This document shows, in pieces, positions 45,804 through 54,759 of a stretch of 64,000 bases of DNA. Position 1 is the stretch's first letter. Every line of letters begins with the position of its first letter. The position numbers and the translations under genes were made by a program. Origin of the DNA: Methyloprofundus sp. GTDB lineage: Bacteria; Pseudomonadota; Gammaproteobacteria; Methylococcales; Methylomonadaceae. The notes beneath the pieces were generated by a model. The model was not told the DNA's origin, made no database searches, and saw only the letters and a program-made list of their open reading frames with translations. Where the stretch lies: contig AP023240.1 in the NCBI GenBank assembly GCA_016592635.1, forward strand, positions 372,001-436,000, read 5' to 3'.

Positions 45804-48551
45804 TTAAGCCCTCTCTCTGTTTTGAGCTAGCGGCTCATATTGACTGTGATGAATAAATTGAAATCCTGAATTAATGTCCATATCTATGGATTCTTTCAGA
45901 TCCCAAAGGGTTGTTACTTGGGTTCTATGTTGTGGATGCACGCGAATTTGGAAATAATGTGATAAACGCCACATCATATATAAGCCCGCTCCCCCTACAC
46001 CTGCTTCAACCCCTTCATCCATGGCATGTGCCATTTTTTGTAAGAATACCGAGGAGGGTAGGGTGCCCCAGTTATCAGTAATCATTAAGCCTAAGCGATC
46101 TTCGCTTAGTGCTATGTCAATACGTACCTCTTCATGTTCAGATAATTCGCGTGATTCGCCTTTGGCATAGTAAGCAACCCCTTTACCATCTCTAGGTGCT
46201 GCATAAAGGCTGTTTTCAGTCATTTCATCCAGAATAACCACGAGTGCATCAATATGCTCTTGCGGAACGTGGCCTTGGTCAGAGATCCATGAAACAATCT
46301 CCTCCATGATGTACAGCTTATCTTCAGTATGACTTAGTTGAAATTGTCTATGCTGTGGTAAGTGCGGCATTAACACGAACAAGTCATCATCAGGTGTTTC
46401 ATGATGTTGACTTAATAAGTGGTTCCAGCCAATTTGATCACAAAAATCACTGTTTTTCGGTAAGATCCGGCAAATACCATCTTTGCTTAAACGACCGAGT
46501 AAATCAGCAAATTGTTGTTCGGCGATAAAGACCACATACTCTCTGGAAATACGTGGGATAGGGTGATCACCTTGGCGGTAGAAACTTTCAGTAATACGAA
46601 TAATATCACTGATATCATCACTGGTATTACCCGCTTCTTGTGCCATACGATCACTATGAGTCAGTACCATAATACTCACATCATCATCAAAATTTTCCGT
46701 TTCACAGTGAATGGCTAATGCTTCCATTAAATACTCTTTAATGGTTTCTGCATCTAGCTCGCCACACTGACTTAAAATGTCTTCCAAACGGTCATAACCA
46801 AAGGCTTCGCCTGAAGGGGACTCTTCTTCAACCAAGCCATCAGTGAATAAGAACAGTCTATCGCCCACTTCCATTTCGATTTCAATGGCAGACTCGGCAT
46901 AGTTGGATTCAATATTTTTACCAAGAGGTAAGCCAGATGCTTCCAGCATTTCCCAGTGTTGTTCTTGGTGTCGCCATAGATAAGGTAGTACGTGTCCTGC
47001 GTTAGCAAATTGTAGGTTACCTGTTTGCGCATCAAGGGTTAAACAGTTCATAGTCATTAACAGCGATTGTTGCGCGGTCATTAACATGGTTTCATTCAAG
47101 AGGTTTAGGATTTCCGATGGATTGGTAATACCTTCATGAATCAGCGGGTAAACCCCCGCTTTTGCCGCACTCACCATGGTTCCAGCAGCCACACCATGGC
47201 CACTTACATCACCAATTAAGATAACACTTAAATGCCCAGTGACTTTATAGTAATCATAGTAATCTCCACCTACCTCACTAGAAGTAAGTAAGTTTGCAAA
47301 ACCTTGTATGCCTGGTAACTCAATTTGCGAGTCAGGCAAAATAGAACGTTGCAAAGTCGCTGCCAAGTTAACTTCACCTTGTAAACGGGTGGTGATCACT
47401 TCCATTTCCGCATGCACGCGTTGCAAGTTTTCTTCCGCTTGTTTACGTTCGGTAATATCACTACCTGTTGCTAAGAACATCACAGGTTGTTTGGATTTAA
47501 TATCTAAAATCGTGGTGGTATGCCAGATAACATTAATAATCTCCCCCGTACTAATTTGTACTTGGGTTTCGATTTCATCAGCAAACTCAACTGTACCACT
47601 CATCATTTCGGTGAATAGAGCTTTTAATTCTGTTTGTTCGCTCGCTGGAATGAAGACATCAAAGAAATTATTGCCCGATATTTCTTCATTGGCCCAACCT
47701 GTATTTTCTTCGGCATATTCATTAAACAAAACAACATTTGCTGAGGCATCCATTCCGATAATCAGGGCTTGTGCGGTGTTGATTACGTTATCGGCAAAGT
47801 TTTTTTCTGACTCGGCCTTCAGCATACTATCTTGCAAGCGTTGCACTAAGGGTTGTAATAAACCCATGCCAAGCAAAGTTAAGACTCCAAGGTTAATCAT
47901 GAATACAAAATTTTGTTTGCTTTTTGCACCTGATAACATGGCTTCAGCTTGTCGTTTATAAAAACCACTAGCTTTATTTAGGGAGTCAAGTAATGGAGGA
48001 GAGAGCTTAAAAAAGAGCTCATCAAATTGTGCTAACTTGCTCTGCAATTCGTCAATAGGGGTATGTTGTAAATCACGTAACAGAGTGTTGTAGTCACGCA
48101 TTTGGTTATCTAATGAGTGATCACCTTCGAGATAGAGCTTTTTCAGGTCATCCTCTAATAAACCTTGTACTTGGACGATACGTGATCCTTCACGCACATA
48201 ACGGTCACCACTTTTTAAAGATTGATGAATCTCTTTTAAGCGAGCTACCTTTCTAGACATTTTTCCTTTTGCTTCACGAATAGATTGCTCATTGTCGGAA
48301 GTGGTTAGTTCAGTGGCATAAAAATTAATGGCTTGCACCAACTGACTTTGTTCGGTACTAAGCTGAATTAACGTCGCATTACCTTCTTGGTTTTTCAAAT
48401 CATAAATAACAACTAGGTAAGATACACCAATACTGAGTGCTAAAATAAATAGTACCGTGGTGTATTGGTCAAGTATAGAGCTTGTAAAGCGCCTGAATAG
48501 CTCCTTTACTTGCCTTTCCTTGTCTTTAGTTTTGCGAAGTATCTCTTTCAC
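45804..48551 (-). CDS. Membrane SpoIIE phosphatase with PAS and RsbW-like kinase domains
   Basis: 915 residues from a GTG at 48551 with a strong AAGGAGAG site. Order: TM1 (about 33-52), a PilJ-like periplasmic helical sensor (about 53-213), TM2 (about 215-235), PAS (about 250-370), coiled coil, PP2C/SpoIIE phosphatase (about 395-625, GGDYYDYY, GDVSGHG, DDDVSIMVL), a linker, then a GHKL kinase domain (about 775-895, DEMTENSLYA, ITDNWG, GVGGAGLYMMW). Phosphatase and kinase in one chain, next to a STAS protein, form a self-contained partner-switching circuit. The signal and the output sigma factor are not in the window. Confidence 0.85.
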   Translation of the reverse strand: MKEILRKTKDKERQVKELFRRFTSSILDQYTTVLFILALSIGVSYLVVIYDLKNQEGNATLIQLSTEQSQLVQAINFYATELTTSDNEQSIREAKGKMSRKVARLKEIHQSLKSGDRYVREGSRIVQVQGLLEDDLKKLYLEGDHSLDNQMRDYNTLLRDLQHTPIDELQSKLAQFDELFFKLSPPLLDSLNKASGFYKRQAEAMLSGAKSKQNFVFMINLGVLTLLGMGLLQPLVQRLQDSMLKAESEKNFADNVINTAQALIIGMDASANVVLFNEYAEENTGWANEEISGNNFFDVFIPASEQTELKALFTEMMSGTVEFADEIETQVQISTGEIINVIWHTTTILDIKSKQPVMFLATGSDITERKQAEENLQRVHAEMEVITTRLQGEVNLAATLQRSILPDSQIELPGIQGFANLLTSSEVGGDYYDYYKVTGHLSVILIGDVSGHGVAAGTMVSAAKAGVYPLIHEGITNPSEILNLLNETMLMTAQQSLLMTMNCLTLDAQTGNLQFANAGHVLPYLWRHQEQHWEMLEASGLPLGKNIESNYAESAIEIEMEVGDRLFLFTDGLVEEESPSGEAFGYDRLEDILSQCGELDAETIKEYLMEALAIHCETENFDDDVSIMVLTHSDRMAQEAGNTSDDISDIIRITESFYRQGDHPIPRISREYVVFIAEQQFADLLGRLSKDGICRILPKNSDFCDQIGWNHLLSQHHETPDDDLFVLMPHLPQHRQFQLSHTEDKLYIMEEIVSWISDQGHVPQEHIDALVVILDEMTENSLYAAPRDGKGVAYYAKGESRELSEHEEVRIDIALSEDRLGLMITDNWGTLPSSVFLQKMAHAMDEGVEAGVGGAGLYMMWRLSHYFQIRVHPQHRTQVTTLWDLKESIDMDINSGFQFIHHSQYEPLAQNRERA

Positions 48552-49056
48552 TCTTCTCTCCTTTATTATTTTTATTGTAAGTTAAGTTGTTTTTTGGATG
48601 ATTAGCAGTGTCGTGATGCTATTTAGGGTGGTAAGTACTGCATAAAAATCCATTTTTTAGAAAATAAATATTTGAAAATGCATGCTCATTATTTAATGGC
48701 GTAAACCTGAAGGTCATGAGATGTTATTTTGTAAATTACTAAAACCCTTTATAGTCTTGTCTAATATGGATAGGGGCTAACTCACACTGTTATTACATGA
48801 GTATTAAAAAAGCTCATTTCAAGTGTAGCTAGTAAATTTATAAATGCAAAAAAACTTAGTAAAATACTGGGTTATTAGCTATATGAAAAATAAGGTATAT
48901 ATTTTTTAGGATGACATGGTTGAGGTGGCAATAGGTTTGCTTGTAACGACAACCATATAAATTTTATAGATATTAGTTGTGTTATTAGCGATGATAGTGT
49001 GTTCGGGCACATAAAAATATAATCCTAGAAATATATGGGTGGCGAGAGGTGTTAAT
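48552..49056. other. Divergent intergenic region, promoter of the pse island
   Basis: 505 AT-rich bases between the divergent SpoIIE phosphatase and pseF genes. A sigma-54-type site lies at 48926-48941 on the plus strand. I recognise no RNA gene or repeat elsewhere in it, and the minus-strand open frame at 48906-49109 is rejected as a shadow. Confidence 0.5.
48926..48941 (+). promoter_or_regulatory. Sigma-54-type promoter upstream of pseF
   Basis: tggcaataggtttgct matches TGGCA-N6-TTGCT, with GG and GC separated by exactly ten bases as required for -24/-12 promoters. It lies about 116 bases upstream of the pseF start. Sigma-54 controls middle flagellar and glycosylation genes in many gammaproteobacteria, which fits. 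Confidence 0.6.
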
Positions 49057-49755
49057 TTGAAAGTAGCAATTATTCCAGCGCGTGGAGGTAGTAAGCGTAT
49101 TCCACGCAAAAATATAAAGGCATTTTGTGGTAAACCAATGCTTGCCTATGCGATAGAAACCGCCAAAGCGAGTCAGTTATTTGATAAAATAATTGTTTCG
49201 ACTGAAGATGAGGAAATTGCTGCAGTTGCAAATAAATATGGTGCAGAAACGCCTTTTGTGCGACCAGCAGATTTGGCAGATGATTTTACCAATACCAATG
49301 CAGTCTTGATAGATGCAATAGAGCAGTTAACAGCGGGTGGTGACAGGGTTGCTAGTGTATGTTGTATTTATGCCACGACCCCGTTTCTACAAGCAAAATA
49401 CCTGCAGCAAGGTTATGAGCAATTAATGCGTCATAATAGCTCTTTTGCCTTTTCGGTTACGACGTTTCCTTTTCCGGTACAACGCGCTATTCGTATTACC
49501 GAGGAGGGTTTGATTGAGGCTTTGCATCCTGAAAATAATTTTGTACGCTCCCAAGACCTAGAGGAAGTTTATCATGATGCAGGTCAGTTTTACTGGGGTA
49601 AAGTAGAGGCTTTTTTGGAAGAGCGGGTGTTTTTTTCGCGTGAATCGGTGCCGATTATTTTGCCCCGATATTTAGTGCAGGATATTGATACCCCCGAAGA
49701 TTGGACGAGAGCCAGTTATATGTATAAAGCAATGCAATTACAAAATAATGAGTGA
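49057..49755 (+). CDS. pseF: CMP-pseudaminic acid cytidylyltransferase PseF
   Basis: 232 residues from a TTG at 49057 with GAGAGG ahead; a GTG at 49039 would add six residues. The nucleotidyltransferase signature IPARGGSKRIPRKNIKAFCGKPML is at the start and LPRYLVQDIDTPEDW near the end. PseF activates pseudaminic acid as its CMP derivative for transfer to flagellin. It heads the pse cluster and overlaps the next gene by eight bases. Confidence 0.95.
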   Translation: MKVAIIPARGGSKRIPRKNIKAFCGKPMLAYAIETAKASQLFDKIIVSTEDEEIAAVANKYGAETPFVRPADLADDFTNTNAVLIDAIEQLTAGGDRVASVCCIYATTPFLQAKYLQQGYEQLMRHNSSFAFSVTTFPFPVQRAIRITEEGLIEALHPENNFVRSQDLEEVYHDAGQFYWGKVEAFLEERVFFSRESVPIILPRYLVQDIDTPEDWTRASYMYKAMQLQNNE

Positions 49756-50380
49756 TATAAATTATAAAACAGAGCAAGAGCAGTTTTGGAGTGGTAAATT
49801 TGGTGATGCATATGTAGACAGAAATGTTGGTGGTGGGTTGATAGAAAGTAATATTGCTTTCTTTGCTAAAATTTTTGCGCATACTGGATTAATTGACTCT
49901 CTTATTGAACTGGGTGCGAATAGAGGCATCAATTTGCAAGCAATCAAACGCTTATTACCTGATACTCAATTAGATGCAGTAGAAATTAATAAAACGGCAC
50001 ATGACTTACTGCTTAAATGGGGCGGTTGTACCCATGTGTATCATCAATCGGCACTGGATTTTTCTGCCACTCAGCAATATGATTTATCTATTGTTAAAGG
50101 TGTATTGATTCATATTAGTCCCGAATATTTAGACAAAATGTATGACGTTTTGTACCAGTCTTCAAAACGTTGGATCTTAATTGCGGAATATTATAATCCT
50201 ACCCCTGTAGAAATAGAGTATAGAGGTCATGCAGGGCGCTTATTTAAACGTGATTTTGCAGGTGAGTTAATGGATCGTTACCCTGATTTAAAAATTGTTG
50301 ACTATGGTTTTGTATGGCATAGAGATGCGCGCTATCCACTGGGTGATACTAACTGGTTTTTAATGGAAAAGCCCACTTAA
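49748..50380 (+). CDS. Pseudaminic acid biosynthesis-associated methyltransferase
   Basis: 210 residues from ATG 49748 (overlap ATGAGTGA with pseF). The motif SLIELGANRGINLQAIKRL forms the S-adenosylmethionine pocket, followed by LDAVEINKTAHDLL and IVKGVLIHISPEYLDKMY. This matches the methylase family found in Pse clusters between pseF and pseG. It probably methylates the sugar or a precursor; the target atom is unknown. Confidence 0.85.
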   Translation: MSDINYKTEQEQFWSGKFGDAYVDRNVGGGLIESNIAFFAKIFAHTGLIDSLIELGANRGINLQAIKRLLPDTQLDAVEINKTAHDLLLKWGGCTHVYHQSALDFSATQQYDLSIVKGVLIHISPEYLDKMYDVLYQSSKRWILIAEYYNPTPVEIEYRGHAGRLFKRDFAGELMDRYPDLKIVDYGFVWHRDARYPLGDTNWFLMEKPT

Positions 50381-50383
50381 GCA

Positions 50384-51490
50384 GTGCATATTGTTTTTAG
50401 AACAGATGCCTCGCTACAAATAGGCATTGGGCATGTGATGCGTTGTCTGGCTCTTGCTGTTGGCTTGCGTACGCATGGGCAGCAGGTGAGCTTTATTTGT
50501 CGAGCACATGCGGGCAACCTTATTCAGGCTATTGAGCAACAAGGTTTTGATGTGTTTACCATCAAAAATACTGCTCAGGAGACAATAGATAATATTGGTG
50601 AACTTGAGCATGCCAATTGGTTAGGTGCAACACAGCATGTTGATGCAGAAGATTGTTGTGAATATTTAGAGTCTATTAAGCCTGACTGGCTGATTGTAGA
50701 CCATTATGCACTTGATTATCGTTGGCAGGATAGTCTGCAGTTATATTATAAAAAGTTAATGGTCATTGATGATCTTGCCGATAGAAAGCATCATTGCCAG
50801 TTATTATTAGATCAGACTTATGGCCGGAAACTATCTGATTATCAAACATTAGTTCCGCAAAATTGCTGGTTATTATTGGGCTCTGATTATGCTTTATTAC
50901 GCATGGAATTTGCTAAGTGGCGCGAAACTAGTCAACAGCGACGACATGATCCGCAGCTTAGCAAAATGTTGATTACTCTAGGTGGGGTGGATAAAGATAA
51001 TGTGACAGGGCAAGTATTAACGGCCTTAAAAACATGTGGTTTACCTAAGGGTTTAACGATTGTGGTGGTGTTGGGCGCAACTGCGCCACATTTATCTGTC
51101 GTACAGAAAATAGCGGCGAGTATGCAAAATGCGACAGAAGTTAAAGTGAGTGTAGATAATATGGCGGAGTTAATGGCAAGCAGTGATATTGCCATTGGTG
51201 CAGCAGGAGCAACTACATGGGAGCGCTGTTGTTTAGGCTTACCTGCTATTACTTTGATTTTGGCTGAGAATCAGTTAGAACTGGCGCAACACTTAGCAGC
51301 AGCAAAAGTTATTTGGCTGATGCAGCAAGCCAATCTAGCAGCTGAATTAAACAAGTTTTTTGCAGGTTTAGTATTTGCAGATATGGCAGAGTGCTCCCGC
51401 AAGTCTATGCGTTTGGTTGATGGCCTTGGAGTCAATAAAGTTGTACAAGCGTTAATGCATGCTAACGAAATGAGTGCCGATTTTGAATGA
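50384..51490 (+). CDS. pseG: UDP-sugar hydrolase PseG
   Basis: 368 residues from a GTG at 50384. FRTDASLQIGIGHVMRCLALAVGL is the conserved N-terminal motif, and the C-terminal part has a GT-B-like nucleotide fold with AIGAAGATTWERCCLGLPAI. PseG removes UDP from UDP-2,4-diacetamido-2,4,6-trideoxy-altrose in the pseudaminate pathway. Its end overlaps pseH by 17 bases, indicating coupling. Confidence 0.94.
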   Translation: MHIVFRTDASLQIGIGHVMRCLALAVGLRTHGQQVSFICRAHAGNLIQAIEQQGFDVFTIKNTAQETIDNIGELEHANWLGATQHVDAEDCCEYLESIKPDWLIVDHYALDYRWQDSLQLYYKKLMVIDDLADRKHHCQLLLDQTYGRKLSDYQTLVPQNCWLLLGSDYALLRMEFAKWRETSQQRRHDPQLSKMLITLGGVDKDNVTGQVLTALKTCGLPKGLTIVVVLGATAPHLSVVQKIAASMQNATEVKVSVDNMAELMASSDIAIGAAGATTWERCCLGLPAITLILAENQLELAQHLAAAKVIWLMQQANLAAELNKFFAGLVFADMAECSRKSMRLVDGLGVNKVVQALMHANEMSADFE

Positions 51491-52058
51491 TATTAAGCTT
51501 ATTTATGCGTTGGGTTTTTTGCAACGAGATGGCAAATATTTAATTATAAATACCGTTGATGCCAGTGAGCAGGGCAGCTTGATAAATTTTATTGACTTAA
51601 GCGATGCCCAAAAAAAGCGCGTACTTAGCTGGCGTAATCATGCATCGGTCAGGTATTGGATGTATCAACCTGAGCTGATTACTTTAGCAGAACACTTGGA
51701 TTTTATTAACAGCTTAGCAAGCCGTCAGGATAAGCAATACTTAATGCTTGCTACAGAGCAAGAAGAATTAGGGGTTATTGATTTTTTGGCAATTGATGCG
51801 CAGCAAACTAGTTGTAGTTTTGGCCTATATGCCAATCCAGAAATACAGCGGCGTGGTGTGGGCAGTCAACTCATGAGCATAGCAATAGCTTATGCACAGA
51901 GTATCTTAAAAATTCAGCTGATCAAGCTAGAGGCTTTTGCAGACAATACCCGTGCGTTAAAGTTGTATGAAAGGTTTAATTTTGTCGTAACGGAGGACAA
52001 AATAGTGAACCATAAGAAAGTATTGTGTATGCAATTAAATATACTTACTTCTAAGTAA
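51474..52058 (+). CDS. pseH: PseH-type N-acetyltransferase
   Basis: 194 residues from a GTG at 51474, overlapping pseG. It has the GNAT fold: VLSWRNHASVRYWMYQPELIT near the start and the acetyl-CoA loop NPEIQRRGVGSQLM. PseH acetylates the 4-amino sugar precursor of pseudaminic acid. Position between pseG and pseI supports this. A generic GNAT role is the alternative. Confidence 0.9.
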   Translation: MPILNDIKLIYALGFLQRDGKYLIINTVDASEQGSLINFIDLSDAQKKRVLSWRNHASVRYWMYQPELITLAEHLDFINSLASRQDKQYLMLATEQEELGVIDFLAIDAQQTSCSFGLYANPEIQRRGVGSQLMSIAIAYAQSILKIQLIKLEAFADNTRALKLYERFNFVVTEDKIVNHKKVLCMQLNILTSK

Positions 52059-52076
52059 AATAGTTTAAAAATAGCC

Positions 52077-53135
52077 ATGAACCCAAAAATTATCATAGCA
52101 GGGCGCAATATTGGTGCAGACTTTCCTCCGTATGTGATTGCCGAAATGTCGGCTAATCATAATGGTGATATCGACAATGCCTATAAAATTATCGCCATGG
52201 CGAAGCAGGCAGGAGCTGATGCGCTGAAAATGCAAACCTACACACCTGATACTCTTACCATAGATTGTGATTTGCCTGATTTTCAATTAACCGAAGGTCT
52301 ATGGGCTGGGCGTACACTGTATAATTTGTACCAAGAAGCTTATACTCCTTGGGATTGGCATAAGCCGTTATTCGATTATGCGCGGCAATTAGGGGTTACC
52401 CTCTTTAGTTCACCATTTGATAGCACAGCAGTAGATTTGCTAGAAGACCTAAATACGCCTGCCTATAAAATTGCCTCATTTGAAGCGGTAGATCTGCCGC
52501 TTATTAAATATGTTGCCCAAACTGGTAAGCCAATGATTATTTCTACAGGCATGGCAGATTTGCAAGAAATCAGTGAGGCGATCCATGCGGCAAGAGAAAA
52601 TGGGTGCCATGACTTGGTTTTATTGCATTGTGTCAGCAGTTATCCTGCACCAATCGCCCAATCTAATTTAAGGATAATGAGCGATTTGGCGCAGAAATTT
52701 AAAATACCTATCGGATTATCAGACCATACTATGGGCACTACTGCAGCGATTGCAGCAGTTGCTTTAGGTGCCTGCGTGATCGAAAAACATGTCACTTTAA
52801 GCCGTGCAGCTGAAGGTGTGGATGGTTCCTTTTCTCTGGAACCTGACGAATTACAATCCCTATGCCAACAAACTAAAGCAAGCTGGCAGGCATTGGGTGT
52901 GGTTAGTTATAAACAGCAGCCTGCCGAACAGGAAAATATTCGTTTTCGCCGCTCTATTTATGTGGTAGAAAATATTAAACAGGGCGAACAGTTGACCGCT
53001 AAAAATATCCGTATCATTCGCCCTGGTTATGGCCTGAAGCCTAAATACTTGCCTGAAGTTATGGGGAAGTATGCAGAAAAGGATTTGCATAGAGGCCATG
53101 CATTATCCTTTGCAGATGTGCAAGCTCATGTCTAA
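52077..53135 (+). CDS. pseI: Pseudaminic acid synthase PseI
   Basis: 352 residues. An N-terminal NeuB-type TIM barrel holds VIAEMSANHNGDIDNAYKIIAMAKQAGAD, FSSPFDSTAVDLL, and IEKHVTLSRAAEGVDGSFSLEPDEL; a C-terminal SAF domain (about 290-350) holds RRSIYVVENIKQGEQLT. It condenses the sugar with phosphoenolpyruvate to pseudaminic acid. The spacing of the motifs fits PseI rather than sialic acid NeuB, given its neighbours. Its end overlaps the next gene by eight bases. Confidence 0.95.
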   Translation: MNPKIIIAGRNIGADFPPYVIAEMSANHNGDIDNAYKIIAMAKQAGADALKMQTYTPDTLTIDCDLPDFQLTEGLWAGRTLYNLYQEAYTPWDWHKPLFDYARQLGVTLFSSPFDSTAVDLLEDLNTPAYKIASFEAVDLPLIKYVAQTGKPMIISTGMADLQEISEAIHAARENGCHDLVLLHCVSSYPAPIAQSNLRIMSDLAQKFKIPIGLSDHTMGTTAAIAAVALGACVIEKHVTLSRAAEGVDGSFSLEPDELQSLCQQTKASWQALGVVSYKQQPAEQENIRFRRSIYVVENIKQGEQLTAKNIRIIRPGYGLKPKYLPEVMGKYAEKDLHRGHALSFADVQAHV

Positions 53136-54135
53136 AGATAAGTTAACGGTATTAATTGTTGGTTGCGGTAATATTGCGGGACGCTTTGATGAGCAGCGCG
53201 GTGTTGATGCATTGCCCTATACACATGCAGGTGCCTATCATCGTGATGAGCATTTTGAGGTCGTGGCTTGTGTCGAACCTGATACGCAACGGCAACAGGA
53301 GTTTAGACAATATTGGCATATTGCACAAGGATTTACTAAGTTAGAAGAGGTGCTTGCAGCAGGACAAACTTATGATGTCATCAGTATTTGCTCACCTAGC
53401 GCAGCACATTTCCAAGATTTGCAACTTGCTATACAGCTACGCCCGCAACTTATATTTTGTGAAAAGCCGGTGACTTATTCTATTGCAGAAACGGAACAAG
53501 TTATTGCTGAATGCGCTGCTTTAAATATTTTATTACTGGTTAATTATACCCGTGCTTGGGATCCTGCTTGCACTAGGCTGAAAGCAGAATATGCTACTGG
53601 TAAATGGGGCGAATTACGCTCAATAACAGGGTTATATAATAAAGGTATATTAAATAACGGTTCACATATGTTGGACTTGCTTTATTCCTTATTGGGAGAC
53701 ATTAAGCTTCAATATGTAGGTCGTCCAGTCTATGACTTTTTCGCGGATGACCCGACTATACCCGTTTTTTTAGAGGGGCCCCAAGCTTTGCCTATTCAGC
53801 TCGCTATTAGTCATGCTGCAGATTATGCAGTATTTGAACTACAACTGGTATTCGAGAAAGGTATTATTGTGATGGAGGCAGGTGGCTTGAGTTGGCGTGA
53901 GCGTGGGGTGGAAGATAACAAAGAAATGGCGGGGTATCGTAAGTTAAAGAATAGTGTTTTTCGCGCAGGAGAGTATCAGCAAGCCATGCTAAGTGCGGCT
54001 GCCAATATTTATAATGCAATTAATGTGGGTGAAAAATTAGCGAAAACGGGGGGCGATGCTTTAAAAGTGCAATGCTTGTGTGAGCAGATTAAACGAGAAA
54101 CTTTGCAGAGTAATGAGGTAGGTATTTTTCAATAA
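53128..54135 (+). CDS. Gfo/Idh/MocA-type sugar oxidoreductase
   Basis: 335 residues from ATG 53128, overlapping pseI (ATGTCTAA). The N-terminal nucleotide-binding motif VLIVGCGNIAGRFDEQRG is followed by ISICSPSAAHFQDL and FCEKPVTYSIAE, a family signature. Such enzymes oxidise or reduce sugar nucleotides. In this cluster it most likely alters a sugar that decorates flagellin; not identifiable further. Confidence 0.85.
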   Translation: MSKDKLTVLIVGCGNIAGRFDEQRGVDALPYTHAGAYHRDEHFEVVACVEPDTQRQQEFRQYWHIAQGFTKLEEVLAAGQTYDVISICSPSAAHFQDLQLAIQLRPQLIFCEKPVTYSIAETEQVIAECAALNILLLVNYTRAWDPACTRLKAEYATGKWGELRSITGLYNKGILNNGSHMLDLLYSLLGDIKLQYVGRPVYDFFADDPTIPVFLEGPQALPIQLAISHAADYAVFELQLVFEKGIIVMEAGGLSWRERGVEDNKEMAGYRKLKNSVFRAGEYQQAMLSAAANIYNAINVGEKLAKTGGDALKVQCLCEQIKRETLQSNEVGIFQ

Positions 54136-54257
54136 GTTTTTTGGGTTTTCTATTAACATAGCGTTGAGTAATAAAGAAGATGATATGTAGTCATCTTCAG
54201 AATACGAATCTATCAAAATATCAGAAGCCATTATTGTGAGAATAATGGAGGTGAACT

Positions 54258-54608
54258 TTATTTTATGATTGATTTAATGAAGTTTGACAATATTTTTAAA
54301 CGGTTAAAAGTACATTTCACAATGTTACCACCGTTGTGTTTGAAGCGTTTTTTAAGTGCTTTTTTCACTTCCCAAGACCCTTTGTAGCCTAATGGAAATA
54401 CGACTAAGTCCCCCGCTTTGAAAGTAGTTGCAGGGCCGCCATCTGTGGGTGTTATTTCACATTCACCTTCTAAAATAAGTGCTGTTTCTGTTGTAACGAA
54501 CTCCCACGGGAATACAGATACTTCTTTTTCCCATGTTGGCCAGTGAGCAGCTCCCATTTCTTTTAAAAGTGCTTCACTTGGGTTGCTATCAACTGTAATT
54601 TCTTTCAT
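54258..54608 (-). CDS. Small cupin, opposite to surrounding genes
   Basis: 116 residues. The cupin core FVTTETALILEGECEITPTDGG and FKAGDLVVFPLGYKGSWEV resembles EutQ-like/DUF861 cupins. The C-terminal 30 residues (from about FKHNGGNIVKC) are basic and extend past the usual end, so readthrough or a frameshift is possible. It lies on the opposite strand from the sugar island and its role in the island is uncertain. Confidence 0.7.
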   Translation of the reverse strand: MKEITVDSNPSEALLKEMGAAHWPTWEKEVSVFPWEFVTTETALILEGECEITPTDGGPATTFKAGDLVVFPLGYKGSWEVKKALKKRFKHNGGNIVKCTFNRLKILSNFIKSIIK

Positions 54609-54759
54609 ATTAATACCTATAATTGGATTTATGCCCAGAATCAGAATGATTTTGGATGTGTCATAGTATGTTATTCATCCTCTTTTGCCTACATTTTAAT
54701 AATAAAGACTCATTTGCATTACTTTACGCGCGTGGCTATAGACACATATACTGTTATAT

